NCBI GenBank assembly: GCA_032358165.1
Contig: JAALGY010000004.1
Location: 434,001 to 498,000, forward strand
From: Diplosphaera chodatii
Lineage: Eukaryota > Chlorophyta > Trebouxiophyceae > Prasiolales > Stichococcaceae
Direction of reading: 5' to 3'
DNA length: 64,000 bases
Shown: positions 47,347-59,934 of the stretch, piece by piece
How positions within the stretch are numbered: position 1 is the stretch's first letter
Layout: every line of letters starts with the position of its first letter
Notes under the pieces: model-generated
What the model saw: only the letters and a program-made list of their open reading frames with translations
Databases searched by the model: none
What the model was told of the DNA's origin: nothing
Made by a program: the position numbers and the translations under genes

Positions 47347-49390
47347 GGCAAACCACGAGAACGGCCCGTGCAGGGACCGCTAGTATCCAGGTGTTAGATC
47401 ACGCTCAAGCACATGTGAGTGGCCCTGTGTGCTGAGCCCGATCGCGCAATGTGGACACCGTGTGACTCGACTGCAGTTGATCATCGTACTGCAGCATCTG
47501 AGATTCGTACAACCACAAACCTACTGTGGGCTGTTGAGCGATTACAGAGCTCACCAAGTGGTCGCTACTTCTGGCTGTTTAGTGAGCAGTTGAGATGCCG
47601 CAGAGCAGCCGCATGTACTTCTCAAGGTTGTGTGGTGCTGCACCTGGAGGCCTCCTGGGTGGGGGGACGCATAGCAAAGACATGCTGCACAGTCGCCATC
47701 CGCATGCATGCAAAAAGCTGTATGCTGCCCGCTGCTGCAGTAGACTCGTCAGTAGCAGTGCCGTCATCGAGCGACATGCGTGCTCAGACCGCCGCATGTG
47801 GCTCACCAGCTGCCTTGCGGAGAACACAGCACCCACATACATACAGCAATGTTGAATTGGCGTCGCCGCGCTGGGCCAGCCCAGCAGGGTGCCTCTGGAG
47901 GTCGGGCACCTAGGCCTCCTGTGATTTGGCCCATCGTCCGCAGGCGTTGCCGCTGCGACTGGCGCACATACAGGCCTAGCAGCATGGGCGTTGCAAACAG
48001 GGATGAGGTTGCCAGCAGCAGAGGAACGGACCCACACGTGGTGAACCTAAGTGTCAGCCACACACGAGGTGCAGCCAGGGCGGTAGACCCAGCCGGAGGC
48101 GTAGGCTTGGCTGTTTAAACCCCTCTTAGAACAGCCAAACATTGCACAAACGCACCACAGCGCTCCTCAGTGCGATTCTAAACCCTGTATCCTGGAGCGT
48201 TTCTTCGCCTTGTCGCTGATGGCCCGATGCATGCAATGGGGCTCTGCACATAGTCTGAGTGGCTTTGAATGCTTCAAATCTGCGCTGCCCATCCTTCCGT
48301 CATGTTATTTCCTCACAGGGTTTCATCCTAAGTTGCCTGTGAGGCATTGCATCACAGTTGCTGGTGCTGGATGCGACGTTTACACCCACATGTAGACCTA
48401 TGGATTATGCAATCCTGATGTGGCCCCTGCACAGGCGCACCGCGTGGGTCCCGCGGGCGCGCCTTCCCCCAGGGCCCGGCTGCTGGCGTTGGCATGCACA
48501 TGTAAACTGTGGGTAAAGCTCATGCAGAGGATGATCCGCTTGCGGCGGCCCGCCCTGCCAGCCAGCTACTACTTCAGAAGGGTGCTGGTGCACGCCTCCC
48601 GCGCAGCGCTCCTGGTCCAAAGCGCGTGATCATATGCATACGTATAGAGCTTTGACACATACCTAGGGCTGTTCCGGAACCTGGAGGCTGTGGCGATGAG
48701 CACATGCACTGTGACCACATGGCCATCACAATTGCACAAAGCATCTGTAGGCACAGTCTGACCATGATAGCGGACTTGCGGGCATCGTTCGGCTATTGGC
48801 AGACGCAATGCATGGTGCAGGCTTGTGATATGACCTAGAGGCAACGAACTGCAATCACACGAGTGTTTTCCCCCTGAGCAAATGCGCAGTCAGCGAGCAT
48901 CAACCAGCAGTCCGCTGCTGATGTGACAAGCAGTGCGGAGCATCAGGCCTGATATGCACATGTCGATGCACGTGGCGACGCGGTGTTGCGCCGCAAGTCG
49001 CAACCTCCTCGTTCTGTGGACGTGCGCATGCTCTTCAAGGCCACCTGGTGTCCTGGACAAATGGGATTGGCATACCTGCGCAGTCCGCCTGTATACAGTA
49101 CAGAAAGCGGCTTGTTGAAGCTGGCAAACCCCAGGTACTTGCAGTGGCCGCATATGCAGCGACCAAGGGATGACTCACCCGTTGGCAATGCATTGTACTG
49201 CAGCAGGTCGAGCCAGGTCCACAGGTGCGCAGCCTGCAGCGTGAATGCCTTGCTTGAACAACACCGAAACTCGTCAGTACCTATGCGGATATCGAAGCAA
49301 GCATCGTGCCCATCAGGAAGCTGAAACCGTTCAGTATGACAGGCTTGCACCCCTCTGTCAGATGTGAACTGCTGCACGGCTAGGCCAGTG
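47347..49390. other. 2-kb intergenic region between divergent TylF-like and O-fucosyltransferase-like genes
   Basis: Several minus-strand frames exist, including one of 182 codons at 48943-49491 and one with a hydrophobic stretch at 47803-48063. None shows a family motif or a splice-consistent chain, and the first overlaps the start of the plus-strand gene. I see no supported gene here. Confidence 0.4.
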
Positions 49391-51923
49391 ATGAGGCCTC
49401 CCACAGGCCACCATGCCAGCATCGCTGCTCGCTGGCGTGGCAGCCGCTCGGCCGTGCTGGGATTGGTCATCGTGTGTGTGGCGGCGACCACATTGACCGC
49501 AGCGCTACGGGCTCATGGAGGCGCAGGTGCGTTCGACAGCAGCCTGCTGCCCAGCAGGCCAGGCCTGACACAGCGACGTGTGCTCGGCGAGATGTGCTGT
49601 CCAAGCAACGAGCTGCAATCACGGATGCAGGCAGCGACCAGGCGCAGCCCGAGCTGCATCCGGCTGTACGAGCGCGCATTGACGACCTGCACAGCGCAGC
49701 AGAGGGCCGGCACGTGAAGCTCACGCGGCTGTTTGGGCGGTACGACCCAAACGACCAGCCCGTGCTGATCCTGCGCAGAGCGCACGGGCGGGATGACCCG
49801 CTCCCAGCCTTCTCACAGCCAGCCACCCTCGCAGATGCAGCGGCACAGAGCGACGCGCCGGCGGACTGGTCTGTGGGGCTGCCAAAGGGGTTCGACTGGC
49901 GGAGCTATGTCCAGTACCACCCAGAGTGGGCCAGCGAGCTCGATTGCGAGTGGAAGGCCGCGCAGCATTACAAGCAGCATGGCGCAGCATCGGGAAGATG
50001 GCACACGAGGCTGCGCGTCATCCTGCGCTACACAGGTGCGCCATTAAGTGCTGCTCCGTCTTGGTATATGAGCGGATTGCTCAAACAGCAGGCTGCCTCA
50101 GCGTCAGTGGTACTTTGATTGAACTCACTGCACACCATCAGCTGTCCTGCAACGCTACCTGCAAGCTGGGCGCAGACGCTTGGTGAGACCCCCTGTGCTG
50201 GTCTGCAGTTCTCGGAGGCCTGGTCAACCAGCAGACGGGACACATGTCAGCGATCATGCTGGCAGCAGCAACTGGTGCAGAGCTCATGGTGGCGCCTGCC
50301 TTCACTCGTGGCAGCTTTGCAACCGATGAGTTCAGTACGCCGTGGGTGCCCCTGCCCATTGATCAGCTGCTCAACATGCCGCACGTCGTCCGGCACTGGC
50401 AGCAACGCGGCCTCATCATTCACCCGGTGCGGCTTGGTGCACGTCTACTGTGCCAAGACCCAGCCTGCACATACTGCCCAAAGCTTGCCGTTGGGATGCA
50501 CATGCATGGTGTGCAGCGCAATCCTGTGTGTGGCCACGATGAATAGTGTGCACTTGACACGCAGTCACCGGAACTGGTGTCCAAACCCAACCGGAGGGCC
50601 GGACCAGCCGGAATCTACACAGGCACAGATTTGCGACCAGAACTGATAACCAAGTTGCCTGTTCCTGGCTACGGGGGTCGAGACCTCGACGATGTGGCTG
50701 AAGTGCTGCGCAACACGACAGTTGGTCATGCGGAGAGGCTGCGTGCGCAAGATGCCAGCACTGAGATACCCTACATAGTTGTTGACATCACCGGCTGGTG
50801 TTGGGCCGTCAAATTCACGAGGTAATTTCATGCTGCCATGTCGAGTTTAATGTCGCATGCCATGCCATGCCATGCCATGCTGCTGCAGGTGACCAATTGC
50901 ATGGGCATCCTCGCATCCTATGGGAAGTGTTGTGTCGCCTGCAGCGCCCCACGACTGGCCTGGGAAACATTCAGCAGCTTGCGGTTTGCCCCGAAGCTGA
51001 CTGCGGCAGCTGACAGCATGGTGGCAAAGATCACCAAACGCTTCCCCACTTTCAATGGGGTACACTTGCGCCTTGAGGCAGACATGCAAGCTGCTCCATT
51101 CCTGTACGAGCCACTGGGCAATGCTGAGGTGTGTACATTGGGTTTTGGTCTGCATCCACTGCATCTAGATGCACTTCTTGAGGCGAGACACTCCACTGAT
51201 TGACGGGTCTCAGCTGTGGGGTTTCACACCCTGCTTTACCCTTGCAGGACATATTGTCTGCATACCTGGGGGCCATGCATCAGCTGAACTTCTCAAGCAC
51301 GGTCCCGGTGTACGTCGGCAGTGGCCTCTTCGGATACAACAGCTCAAGTGAGCACAACCATGGCAGATGTGGCTACAGAGCTATGTGCAGCTGTCGCGGC
51401 AGCTGGCTCAGCGAGCACGGTCTCTCGAAGCTTGCTTGTCTGGTCGATGTAGAGCTGGCATGGCAATGTCTTGTCATAACGGAAGTGTGTTTTCCCCCCT
51501 GCCATCTACAGGCGCTGCACATATAAAGGGCAGGATGAATGCCGACCGCGTCGGCACAGTCATGTTTCACAAAAAAATGTTGCTGCCCGCAAGCACGGAA
51601 GCAGGTATGGATTAGGTGGCCGAAGGGTTGACAGTGTGTAATGCAAGAATTCCAGACAAGCATGGGCACCTGGACGCATGCTCTACAGTGTGTCACTATG
51701 TTGCTGCAAGGTCTTGTTGCCTGCTGCAGGGCTGGCAGAGATCCAGAGGTCAGCAGTAGACATACTGGTCCTGACGCGCAGCGATCGGTTTGTGGGGTTT
51801 GCCGCCTCATCCTATTCGAGTTTTGTCATGTTTCACCGCATGCTGCATGGCTTCTCCGGGGAGACGAACAGCTTCGTGGGGAAAAGCTTCATGGTGCACT
51901 CGGTTTCATTGTGGGAACCGTGA
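49391..51923 (+). CDS. O-fucosyltransferase-family protein (GDP-fucose type)
   Basis: Exons: 49391-49526, 49631-50035, 50209-50426, 50565-about 50777, 50889-51128, 51248-51347, 51512-51604, 51730-51923; about 530 residues. The ATG at 49391 opens a type II anchor (SAVLGLVIVCVAATTLTAAL). Next comes a stem with FDWRSYVQYHPEWASE and HYKQHGAASGR. The catalytic domain starts LGGLVNQQTGHMSAIMLAAA, continues FAPKLTAAADSMVAKI and FNGVHLRLEADM (the HLRxExD motif of the family), and ends with VDILVLTRSDRFVGFAASSYSSF, the usual C-terminal nucleotide-sugar block. Such enzymes transfer fucose, or sometimes rhamnose, in the Golgi. Exon 4 could instead end near 50807; both keep phase. A CATGC microsatellite lies in its fourth intron. 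The gene is followed in tandem by a second fucosyltransferase-like gene of a different subfamily. Confidence 0.78.
50856..50880. repeat. (CATGC)5 microsatellite in an intron
   Basis: Five tandem CATGC units lie just upstream of the acceptor of exon 5 of the O-fucosyltransferase-like gene. No function is suggested. Confidence 0.85.
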
Positions 51924-52697
51924 GCTCCCGGGTATGCCAACAGATCGTTGGGCTGCAGCAACAACGCCGGCAACATCAGCTCAGTGTTGGCATCTGCATG
52001 TTTGGGTGCCTATGAGCAAGGCTCACCCGGCGGCCTCAGTCAAAATACTACCGCTGGCTGAAGCCGGTGCACCTACATCCTGTATGGCCGCCCAGGCAGG
52101 TAATGCAAGGTTGATCATTGCATGAGAGCAGAAAGGTTTACCTTTCTGCTCTCATTGGCTGCGATGCGCTCGCCCGGTCTGCTGCTTGCGATTACACCGA
52201 CTCCAGCCTAAATGCGTGCTTTCTTGCGATGGTGTCCCGATACATACCTGCCTATAGCTAGTGGCCTAGTGACCCACGTCATCAAGCAAAGGTTTTCGAC
52301 AATCTATAGCTAGATAGCCGCAGAGTTGAGGTAGTGACAGTAGAACTGCTCTGACTACTACCCCTCGTTACGCAGAGGTTTTTAGTTTGGGCCCCCCTTC
52401 ACGGGTACCAATCTGCAGCTGTCCACGTGCAAGGCGAGGTTATTGCTGACCTAGGGGTAGCTGTAACCTCCCCTGGTGGTACGATGTCGGCCCCGGCTGC
52501 GCGCAGAGTGCGAAACGTACAGCGCGCGAAATCTGTCAGCGTCTTGACGCGCTACCTCTTGCACAGATTTTGAGGCACAGTCCGCCGTCTTTGCTACACT
52601 GTGAGTCTCAGCATAACACCACGCAGTTCGATGGCACCCTGAGGCAGTGGCACAGCATGCAGCGACGATCGGGCACTTGAGACCGCCTTCCGAGCAT
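51924..52697. other. Intergenic region between the tandem fucosyltransferase-like genes
   Basis: 774 bp without a coding exon. It contains a perfect hairpin at 52122-52155. The following 450 bp have a different texture from the surrounding introns (fewer TGCA words), without a recognisable RNA family. Confidence 0.5.
52122..52155. other. Perfect 15-bp inverted repeat with 4-nt loop
   Basis: ATGAGAGCAGAAAGG is followed by TTTA and the exact reverse complement. It sits 199 bp after the stop codon of the upstream fucosyltransferase-like gene. It could form a stable stem-loop in the 3' UTR or terminator region, or be the relic of a small inverted-repeat element. No target duplication was noticed. 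Confidence 0.8.
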
Positions 52698-55600
52698 ATG
52701 TGGCGGTCAGCTGGCCTGACAGCAGTGTTTCTATGCGTCGCCACGCTGCTGGTGCTGTCATCTTGGCAGTCCTACCACGTCACCCCACTGATGTCACAGG
52801 CAACCATTATGCTTGGGCGTGTGGCTGCGTCGACGCCGCACGATGTCAACAGCACAGGAGTCTCAGCATCTCGCATGTTCCTAGTGCGACAGGTGGGAGA
52901 TTGTGTGGCTGGCTTGTCCGCTTGCGGCACTGCACACACATACCCTACACACGCTTGCGTTGCAAGGACAGGAGTGAAATGAGGCTCTGCCGAGCGGTAC
53001 TGAGATTGGTCCAGTTCGACGTTCTGCTGCGCATCAGCCATTGCTATGCTGCAACAGCTCCTGACCGCCCTATCACTACCTGTGCAGGCGAGGCAAGCGG
53101 CGGCCAGGGTTTCAGCGGTGCTGCCGTCGGCCGCCGCCAGATGGACTGACAGCCACGGCGTGGTGCCGCCCTTTCGACAGCTGTGGCAGCAGCTTGATGC
53201 GGACTGCGGGCACGGCTGGCAGCAGCAGTACGCCGAGCTGCACGCGGACACTTTGGCGGGGCGCCGTCCCGAGCGCCTCGTCATCTTAGTCGCCCCTCCG
53301 GCAGGCGTGCATATAAACACCCGAGCAAGATGACTCCGGCGGTGCTGGGCGTTCTAGCAATCGAGGCGCATGCCGCACCACGCCCAAGCACAGCAGATCG
53401 AGCTGCATTGGCGCTGTTGTTGTGGTTGCTGCTGAACCCAGTGTTTGTCTTAGAAGGACATCTATCTGTGCTACAATTGCACACTGCGCTGCCGGGCTGG
53501 CAGCTAGGCGCTGTGCCTGTGCTCCACGCTGCAGGGCTGGGAGATACGCTGCTGGGCACAGTCAGTGCCTTCTACTATGCGCTTCTGACGGGGCGCGCGC
53601 TGCAGCTGCAGACGTATGGCGACCTGCCCAGCCTCGAGGTGGGTGTGACTGGCGGCGAGCGTCATGCATGGTCATGATCGGTGTGGTCAGCAAGCACCTT
53701 CTGAGGTGGTTAGCTGCAAAATCAGCGCTGCAATCCTCTGGGTGATCTGCATCAGATTCGAACAGACAGTCGTGCTACCTTGGGTCTGTGCAGCTGGCGC
53801 TTGCGCCAAACAGGGTTGATTGGCGGCGGCCGCCAGATCCAGAGGAGATCACTAACATCGCATGGCAGGCGGAGCCATTTGAACCGGGGGTGGACAGGAA
53901 GAGGTGCAGATGACAGCAAGACTCATCCATTGTCATGCATGCTCCATGGATGGCCCACAATAATCAACCGAGGTTGTTGCATGGTTGCATCGGATTTCCA
54001 CAGTACACTCGTGGACACTTCTGTTTCTTCGCTGTCATCGCACCTGTGCGGCTGCAGACGCACTAACGTCCAGTTGCCGGACTAATCGCAAGGTACGCGT
54101 ACGTGCACCACAGTAACGATGATGAAGCGGCTGGCGAGATGTTCGTGCGCAGCAACATGAGCTCGATGCCAGCATCAAATCCTGACGCGCCGGTAGTTGT
54201 GTTCTTCTCAAACCGGGGCCGCACGGTAGGCACTTTAACACCATGCATGGCACCAGCAAGCAAGGGCCCTGTTGACAGACCCCTCCATGTCAGACATCTA
54301 GCGTCATGCTGCATGGTGTATTCAATGTGATGATGGCGATTCGACATCCAAATCTCACTGGGTGCTTTGCCAGCAAACAAAGCTAAGATGGCGTTGGCAT
54401 TGCTGTGAACCTTGATGGTGCGACCACCTGGGTTGTTGCCAAGGCTCATGTGCATCGTGCTGCAGGTACACATGTTTGAGAACCCGTACCATGGAGGTCA
54501 GCTGCGTGCTTGGGGTCTGACACCCGAGATGGCCTTCAACTGCGCCTTCATGTGAGTGCCAATGTATTCCTAATCATTCGCTGCACCATCAATTGGTCGT
54601 GCTCACAACGACCTTAGACATGTACTTGTGAGGTCTCACATGCCAGATGTTCGAGGTTTCTGAAATGGCGTTGTGGCCGTACCTTTCCAGGTACCTGTTC
54701 AAGCCGCAGCAGGCCGTGGCGCAGCAGCTGCAGCCAGATGTTGCCAGGGCGCTGCTGAGGCCTCGAGCTCTGAAGATCGGCATCCACATGCGGCTTGGGG
54801 ACGCCGAGATGGACGGTGCGGCAGATTCGAAGCGAGCATTGTAGTCGGTATTGTTGCACACCTCATGGACCGCCCACCCCCAGCCACTGCCTGCTCGGCA
54901 TTAAAGTGGCAGGACTGAGCAGCAGCCTCGCTCGGCACCTGCATACATCAGTGCACGAAGCAGGGTGGCCTATGCGACTTGTCAGGCGAGAACCTGGTTG
55001 CAGGCAACCCGCTGTCAGCAAGCGATGTGGAGAAGCGCACTGCCGCGGTGTGGGACTGCGTGCAGCAACTCGAGGACAGCCGCCTTCGGCCTGGCCAGCA
55101 GGTGCTATGTTGGCAATGTACTTCGCCTGAGCTTCTGCCATCTCCAGTTCACTGCTACCCAGCCGGGCATAGCAACAGCTGGTATGAGTGATGTTGGACG
55201 CGAATGCAGCACATGTTGCCACCACATCTGCAGGCAACATGGTTTCTTGTGTCGGACTCACTCACGGCTCGGCGAGCTGCCAAGGCACGCTATGGGGAGA
55301 AGCTGATCACCAACACGCAAGAAGCGGCTCTGCATATGGCGGCTGGATGCACTCGATCGGCCCATTGCGCAGTGGGCAACGCCAGTCGCAAGGCACACGC
55401 AATGCAGGTGCGCAGCTCTGGACCAGCCGCTCTGCCGCTGACACCCTGCAGTCCTGCTGCTGTTGTTAGAGTCGAAAGGTGCTGATGTTCAAGAGTGTGT
55501 CACGCATGCTGCAGGCAGGCATTGGGGACATGCTGGCGATTGCACTTACGAATGTGCAGGTGCAAACTGTCCCTGCGTTGACTCCACATCTGTGTTTGCC

Positions 55601-55871
55601 GTCTCAGCATCTCACATTGCAGAGCACATTTGCAGCCCTGTGGTGGAGGAACTGCATGGTGGACATGCAGCAGCGCACGACGCCTGAGTGTGCCCTGCAG
55701 TGCGTGCCGGTCAACAGCGGGTTTGGCAAGCTCGCGGCAAACCTGGCGCGATCCCACAATGCCATCTACACCATGCCGGGCAGCAACTGGGCGGGCTACG
55801 AGCCCCGGTCCTGCGGACCGACAGAATCGGATTCGGTGTATCGTCTGGCAGACAACTGGTCTGGACTGTGA
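52698..55871 (+). CDS. Fucosyltransferase-like glycosyltransferase (GLGD / HMRLGD type)
   Basis: Exons: 52698-52892, 53088-53304, 53535-53638, 53794-53903, 54093-54225, 54466-54551, 54691-54815, 55004-55101, 55234-55407, 55623-55871. Phases close to 496 residues. The anchor is LTAVFLCVATLLVLSSW. The catalytic part begins GLGDTLLGTVSAFYYALLTG, as in fucosyltransferases of the NodZ and plant xyloglucan types, then VVVFFSNRGRT, GLTPEMAFNCAFMYLFKP, IGIHMRLGD (donor-binding motif), FLVSDSLTARRAAKARYG, a SGFGKLAANLA block near the end and a final RSCGPTESDS. I infer Golgi transfer of fucose or a related 6-deoxyhexose; the exact family is less certain than the fold. Exon 2 ends at a GC donor (CAG, GCGTGC). 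It lies head-to-tail after another fucosyltransferase-like gene, but the two share little sequence, so this is not a recent duplication. Confidence 0.75.
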
Positions 55872-56335
55872 TGTTGCATTTGCAGATTGGTTTCAGCTGC
55901 ACTACTGCATAGTGGTCTCATGCGTGATGCGAGCACAGCACCCATGGCAGCGGGTAATGGGCGCTGTGCTTGTTACATGGGACCAGGTAGTGCAAGGCAT
56001 GGACGTCATTGGTTTGAGGCCTTGATTGAGATGAATTGCGGTGGCATGAACTATGAGACAGAAGCTGATATCGCGGTAAGCTATTTGTGCTCAGCATTTG
56101 GTTTTTGACTGGAATGCGTGGTCGGCCTGGGAGCTGAGACAGATTGTTTCGTGTCTGCGTTGTCCGATTGATAGATAAGCGGCAACTGAAGTGCTGAATA
56201 TTGAGTGTGCGCACTCAGCTACGTATACCGCTGCACGTTTGTCGAGCACACAACAAGAATGAGTCCCATAAGCACACTCAGCCATAGTAGTTCTACATGA
56301 AGGACTTTTGGCCGATAGTGCGTGTTTGTCAAGTC
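55872..56335. other. Intergenic region between convergent fucosyltransferase-like and DUF268 genes
   Basis: 464 bp between two convergent stop codons. Nothing recognisable. Confidence 0.5.
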
Positions 56336-59022
56336 TCAAGCACCGTGATGGCTTGCGCATGGTGTCTCCCTGTTATTGATTGCCACAATCACCAGCTGCG
56401 AGCGCCACTCGTCACGCACATCTGTGTAGAAGTAGGGCGTCAGGTCTTCGACGGGCGACGCGGCGTCCTTGCCGAACACATTGCGCACCGCCCAGTTCGC
56501 TGTCACCTGTGCAGGCCACAGTGCACGGCGTGCAGCCCAAGCCACTACTTGTGCACAGCAAGAGTGCAGCGCCTGCTGCAACGTGAGTGACCAGGTGGTC
56601 ATGCCGCAGGGTAGCTCGGGCTCTGTTACCGATGCTTCTGCCCTACCACGACCGTTAACATTCGAGCTCCAGGTGCGACCGCACCAGCGGCAGGCGCACT
56701 GGGCCGTACAGCCGGTGCGAGTTGAACACGACCGCGTCGCTGTTGAAGGGCAGCCCCAGGAACAGCAGGCCGCCGGGCTTCACCAGGCACGACAGCTTGG
56801 CCGTCTCCTTCAGGTCGCCGTTGGGGTCCAAAGGGTCCCCTGCAGCCATAGTTCATCAGCTCCAGGTGTTAGCAGGTCCTTGAACGCTGGTCATACATAC
56901 CCTGCAAGGGAGCTTGTGACATGCTGAGCCGGCCAGGTTCATCTCACTTTGTCTTGCATGTACCCTCAGACCTGGCACTGTGCAGGATGTTGTGCAAGGC
57001 TACAGGCTTGCAAATGCACACCGTATCTGCCCAGGCCAGAGTGCTCCAGGGAGGAGTAGCTGAAAGCAAAGTCGAATGGCTGCAGCATGCCGTTCAAGAA
57101 CTGCTGCGCCTGCAGCCGGCAGCCCACACTTGTCTGGCTGCCGAGATAGAGGTCATGGCCGTTGGGCGCAGCCTTCAGTGTCAGCCTTCCGTGTCAGCCT
57201 TCAATGAAAGCCATCAACATGCAGTGCTGCAGAACAGTGAGGCGGCGTCAACGAACAAGCAGCAAAAGCCACCTGCTCGCGGGGGTGGTATGCTGCGTGC
57301 TGCGGGTGCCCCGACACTATCTTCCTGTACTCACTGGTGGTCACATGTGCTGCACCTGCAGCAATGGAGCACTGCATGTTCCGAAGTTGGCAGGCAATGC
57401 GGCGTCACGTCCCCTGCACAGGGGCCGTTGAATGCAGATGACAACTGACAGTGCTGGTAGTGCCAGCGCCTGCCATGCTGCGCAAGTCATCAGCTTGCTT
57501 GCAGGAAGTACTAGTGCAAGCCGACCAGTGCAGGGGGTGCACACCTGCATGTAGGATGGCGGCTTCCACCCTGCAGCAACGCACAGCAGTGCATGCTGTT
57601 GCAGGGTACATGTCAGTGCCGTGGTCCACTTCTTATGCAAAGCCAGGCACAAACCAGAGCTAGCTTCTGAACCGACACAGGCGCGGACCAGCGTGCACAG
57701 GGTGCGCGCGGCGGCGGCGCCTCACCAGGGCGTCTCGGAGCCGACGACCAGGCCGCGCCGCCCGGCCAGGTCGACGGACGCCAGCGCGTTGTACACCGCG
57801 TTGGCCCACTCGCCGTAGCTCAGGTGCTCCCGCCGGCCGGCGCGCGCCACCAGGTCGTCCAGGTGCTCCTGGAGCAGCGGCCCAGCGCCCAGGTGCAGCT
57901 CCGTTCACCACAGCGGCATGTGCAGCACACGCAACAGGATGTTCCCTCCATATGCTCTGTGCCGCTGGCGCGGCATCCATGACCAGGAGCATGCGGGGCA
58001 CCCTCCGAGCGCGGGAGCGCAGGCCCCAGACCCTGCTTCGGCGCACGCTCCGATGCTGCACCATGGATGCTGCTGGGTGCTCACTGCGGGCGGTCGGGTG
58101 CAGGATAGAACGCACCCTGGACCACTCCAGCGGCTGGGGGTTGCCGTTGTACACCTCGCTGCGGGGCAGGGACTGCAGCTCCACGTGGCCGTCCAGCAGG
58201 TACTCGCCCCGGTAGATGGACGGCAGGAACTGCGGCGGCGTCTCCGGCAGCCGCCCCATCTGGTCCACCAGCACCTGCGCTGGTAGCGTGCAGTGCAACA
58301 TTGTACTGACCTGCAGAGTGCTGCGAGCATGATCGCGGCACAGTTGCCAGAACAGTCACTGTGCATGGACATGCATGTGAGCCGGCTGGTCCCACTGCAT
58401 TGGAGTCCCGCTCCCCGGCAGCGATGCGGTTCGTTCATCGCTCGAAGCCCTCTGACGTGGCCTGCGCACCTCCTCGAACAGGGTGCGGCAGTCGACGGGG
58501 CGGTGCAGGTGCAGGTAGCCCCGTTGCAATGCCGGCTGGCATGGGCGGTACCCCCGGCTGCGATACACGTTGTGGGTGTGGGTATAGTCCAGCGGCACCT
58601 GATTGCAGAGCAAAACGCATGTACAATGAGTGACTGTCTTGCAATCATACATCTGCAGTCCATGCAGCGGCCCATTACAGCACAAAAGGATGTGCGGCAC
58701 GGTCGGAATGCATGCACACGGCCGCATGCCTTGCGATCACGCACATTTACGCGTGTATCTGCCATGATACACTTGTTGATTGAATTCTCACCGCATTTAG
58801 AGCAGACACCCGCAACCCATCTGCTGGTGCTGAGCGCGCATGGCGACCAGCAGCAAGTGTTGTTGCTGACGTGGTGTCGTCGCTGGGCTGCTGCCCTGGT
58901 GACGGCTCCTGACACTCGAACACAAGGTGCCTCGTCCCAACCGTGGCCACCACCGCGACGGCGATGAGAAAAGGCAGGCACTTGGGCACCTTTCGGCTGA
59001 GCTCAGTCGCTGTGAAGCTCAT
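56336..59022 (-). CDS. DUF268 family protein with methyltransferase-like motifs
   Basis: Exons from the 5' end: 58792-59022, 58470-58598, 58116-58274, 57726-57898, 57545-57570, 57273-57355, 57022-57109, 56685-56839, 56336-56506. All phases close to 404 residues. The N-terminus is a type II anchor (CLPFLIAVAVVATVGTRHLV). Family blocks are PLDYTHTHNVYRSRGY, LVDQMGRLPETPPQFLPSIY, RRGLVVGSETPW joined by a 26-nt exon to WVEAAILHAG, AAHVTTSEYRKI, PFDFAFSYSSLEHSGLGRYG, DPLDPNGDLKETAKL, CLVKPGGLLFLGLP and FNSHRLYGPVRLPL. DUF268 (PF03269) has no assigned reaction. The order GSExPW (Gly-rich loop), acidic residue after strand 2 (SEY), FDxxxSxxSxEH and LVKPGGLLFLGLP resembles a class I SAM methyltransferase core; that reading is inference. 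Confidence 0.88.
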
Positions 59023-59934
59023 GCCGTGGAGGAATCCAACCAAGCGACGCAACGAACCACAGCACGCATGATCATCAGGCAGCGCTGCAACCACATGAGG
59101 CAGTGCTTTGCGTCCTGTCGATGTGCAACGGCGAGGTTTTCGCGGGCCAGGTGCAAGGGGCCGAAAGTCTGGGAAACATCGAACTGTAGGTGCCGCGTCT
59201 GCTACACATTTGAGGCTGTTATGAGAGAAGACATCACAAGGGGCACCCATGATGCTGTCCAACACTTGAGCAGTGCGCAACCTCCTCAGTCTGCGACCTC
59301 TACATGTGCATCCTGTATGCATGATGGATGTCGGGAGGCTGAAAGCTGGCAATTGTTCAGTGCCGAGTCGCATGCATAATCTAGCACGTCTGTCAGACAG
59401 GTGTTTGCTGCACGGGCGGCGCTGGATGAGCGTCCATCTTGCGATGCAGTCCTCACCGTCGGCGCACCGGCGGTGGTGGTAGCAGTGACGTCACGCCAGC
59501 TTGGCTTAGTTAAAAGATCTGTTTGCAGGCCGTCTGCCGGAGACTACTACGCTGCAACCAATCATGCACTTGCAAAGCCTGCTGGTCTGCTTTGCAGCGC
59601 ATACCGGACATTGACAAAGATCCATCTCTGAACACCGGCGCATCGCGTCTAGATCGACCGGGCCCGAATGCAAGAGCATTTTGCTGGCGCGTTGGTGATC
59701 AGGGCCTGCCTTGCAGTCTAGCTGTTCGACTGTACAACACATCGCAGATGTGCACACATCGTGTCATGGCGGTGCTTGCGTGAAAACGCTCACATGACTT
59801 CACTGCACGACATCCTCATGCACACCCAGCGTGCCAGCGGGGAGCTCCTGCCTAGCATGAGTGCTTGACACCAGCGTCAAGAGCTTCCTGTGCCGTCGCC
59901 AGCACAGCCATTCCACTGCGGGTTTGCACCCACC
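59023..59934. other. Intergenic region between divergent DUF268 and GT31-like genes
   Basis: 912 bp separating two divergent starts; both promoters should lie here. No exon, RNA gene or specific promoter motif was recognised. Confidence 0.45.

Noticed and set aside
47579..48063. Minus-strand frames, one with a hydrophobic segment
   Set aside because: No methionine-led anchor chaining to a domain; codon texture resembles intergenic sequence.
48943..49491. A 182-codon minus-strand frame with mildly protein-like sequence
   Set aside because: Overlaps the anchor exon of the plus-strand O-fucosyltransferase-like gene, has no recognisable motif and no phased partner exons.
51348..51511. An extra 18-nt exon in the O-fucosyltransferase-like gene
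   Set aside because: A phase-compatible micro-exon exists near 51368, but direct splicing of 51347 to 51512 gives a continuous family-like sequence without it.
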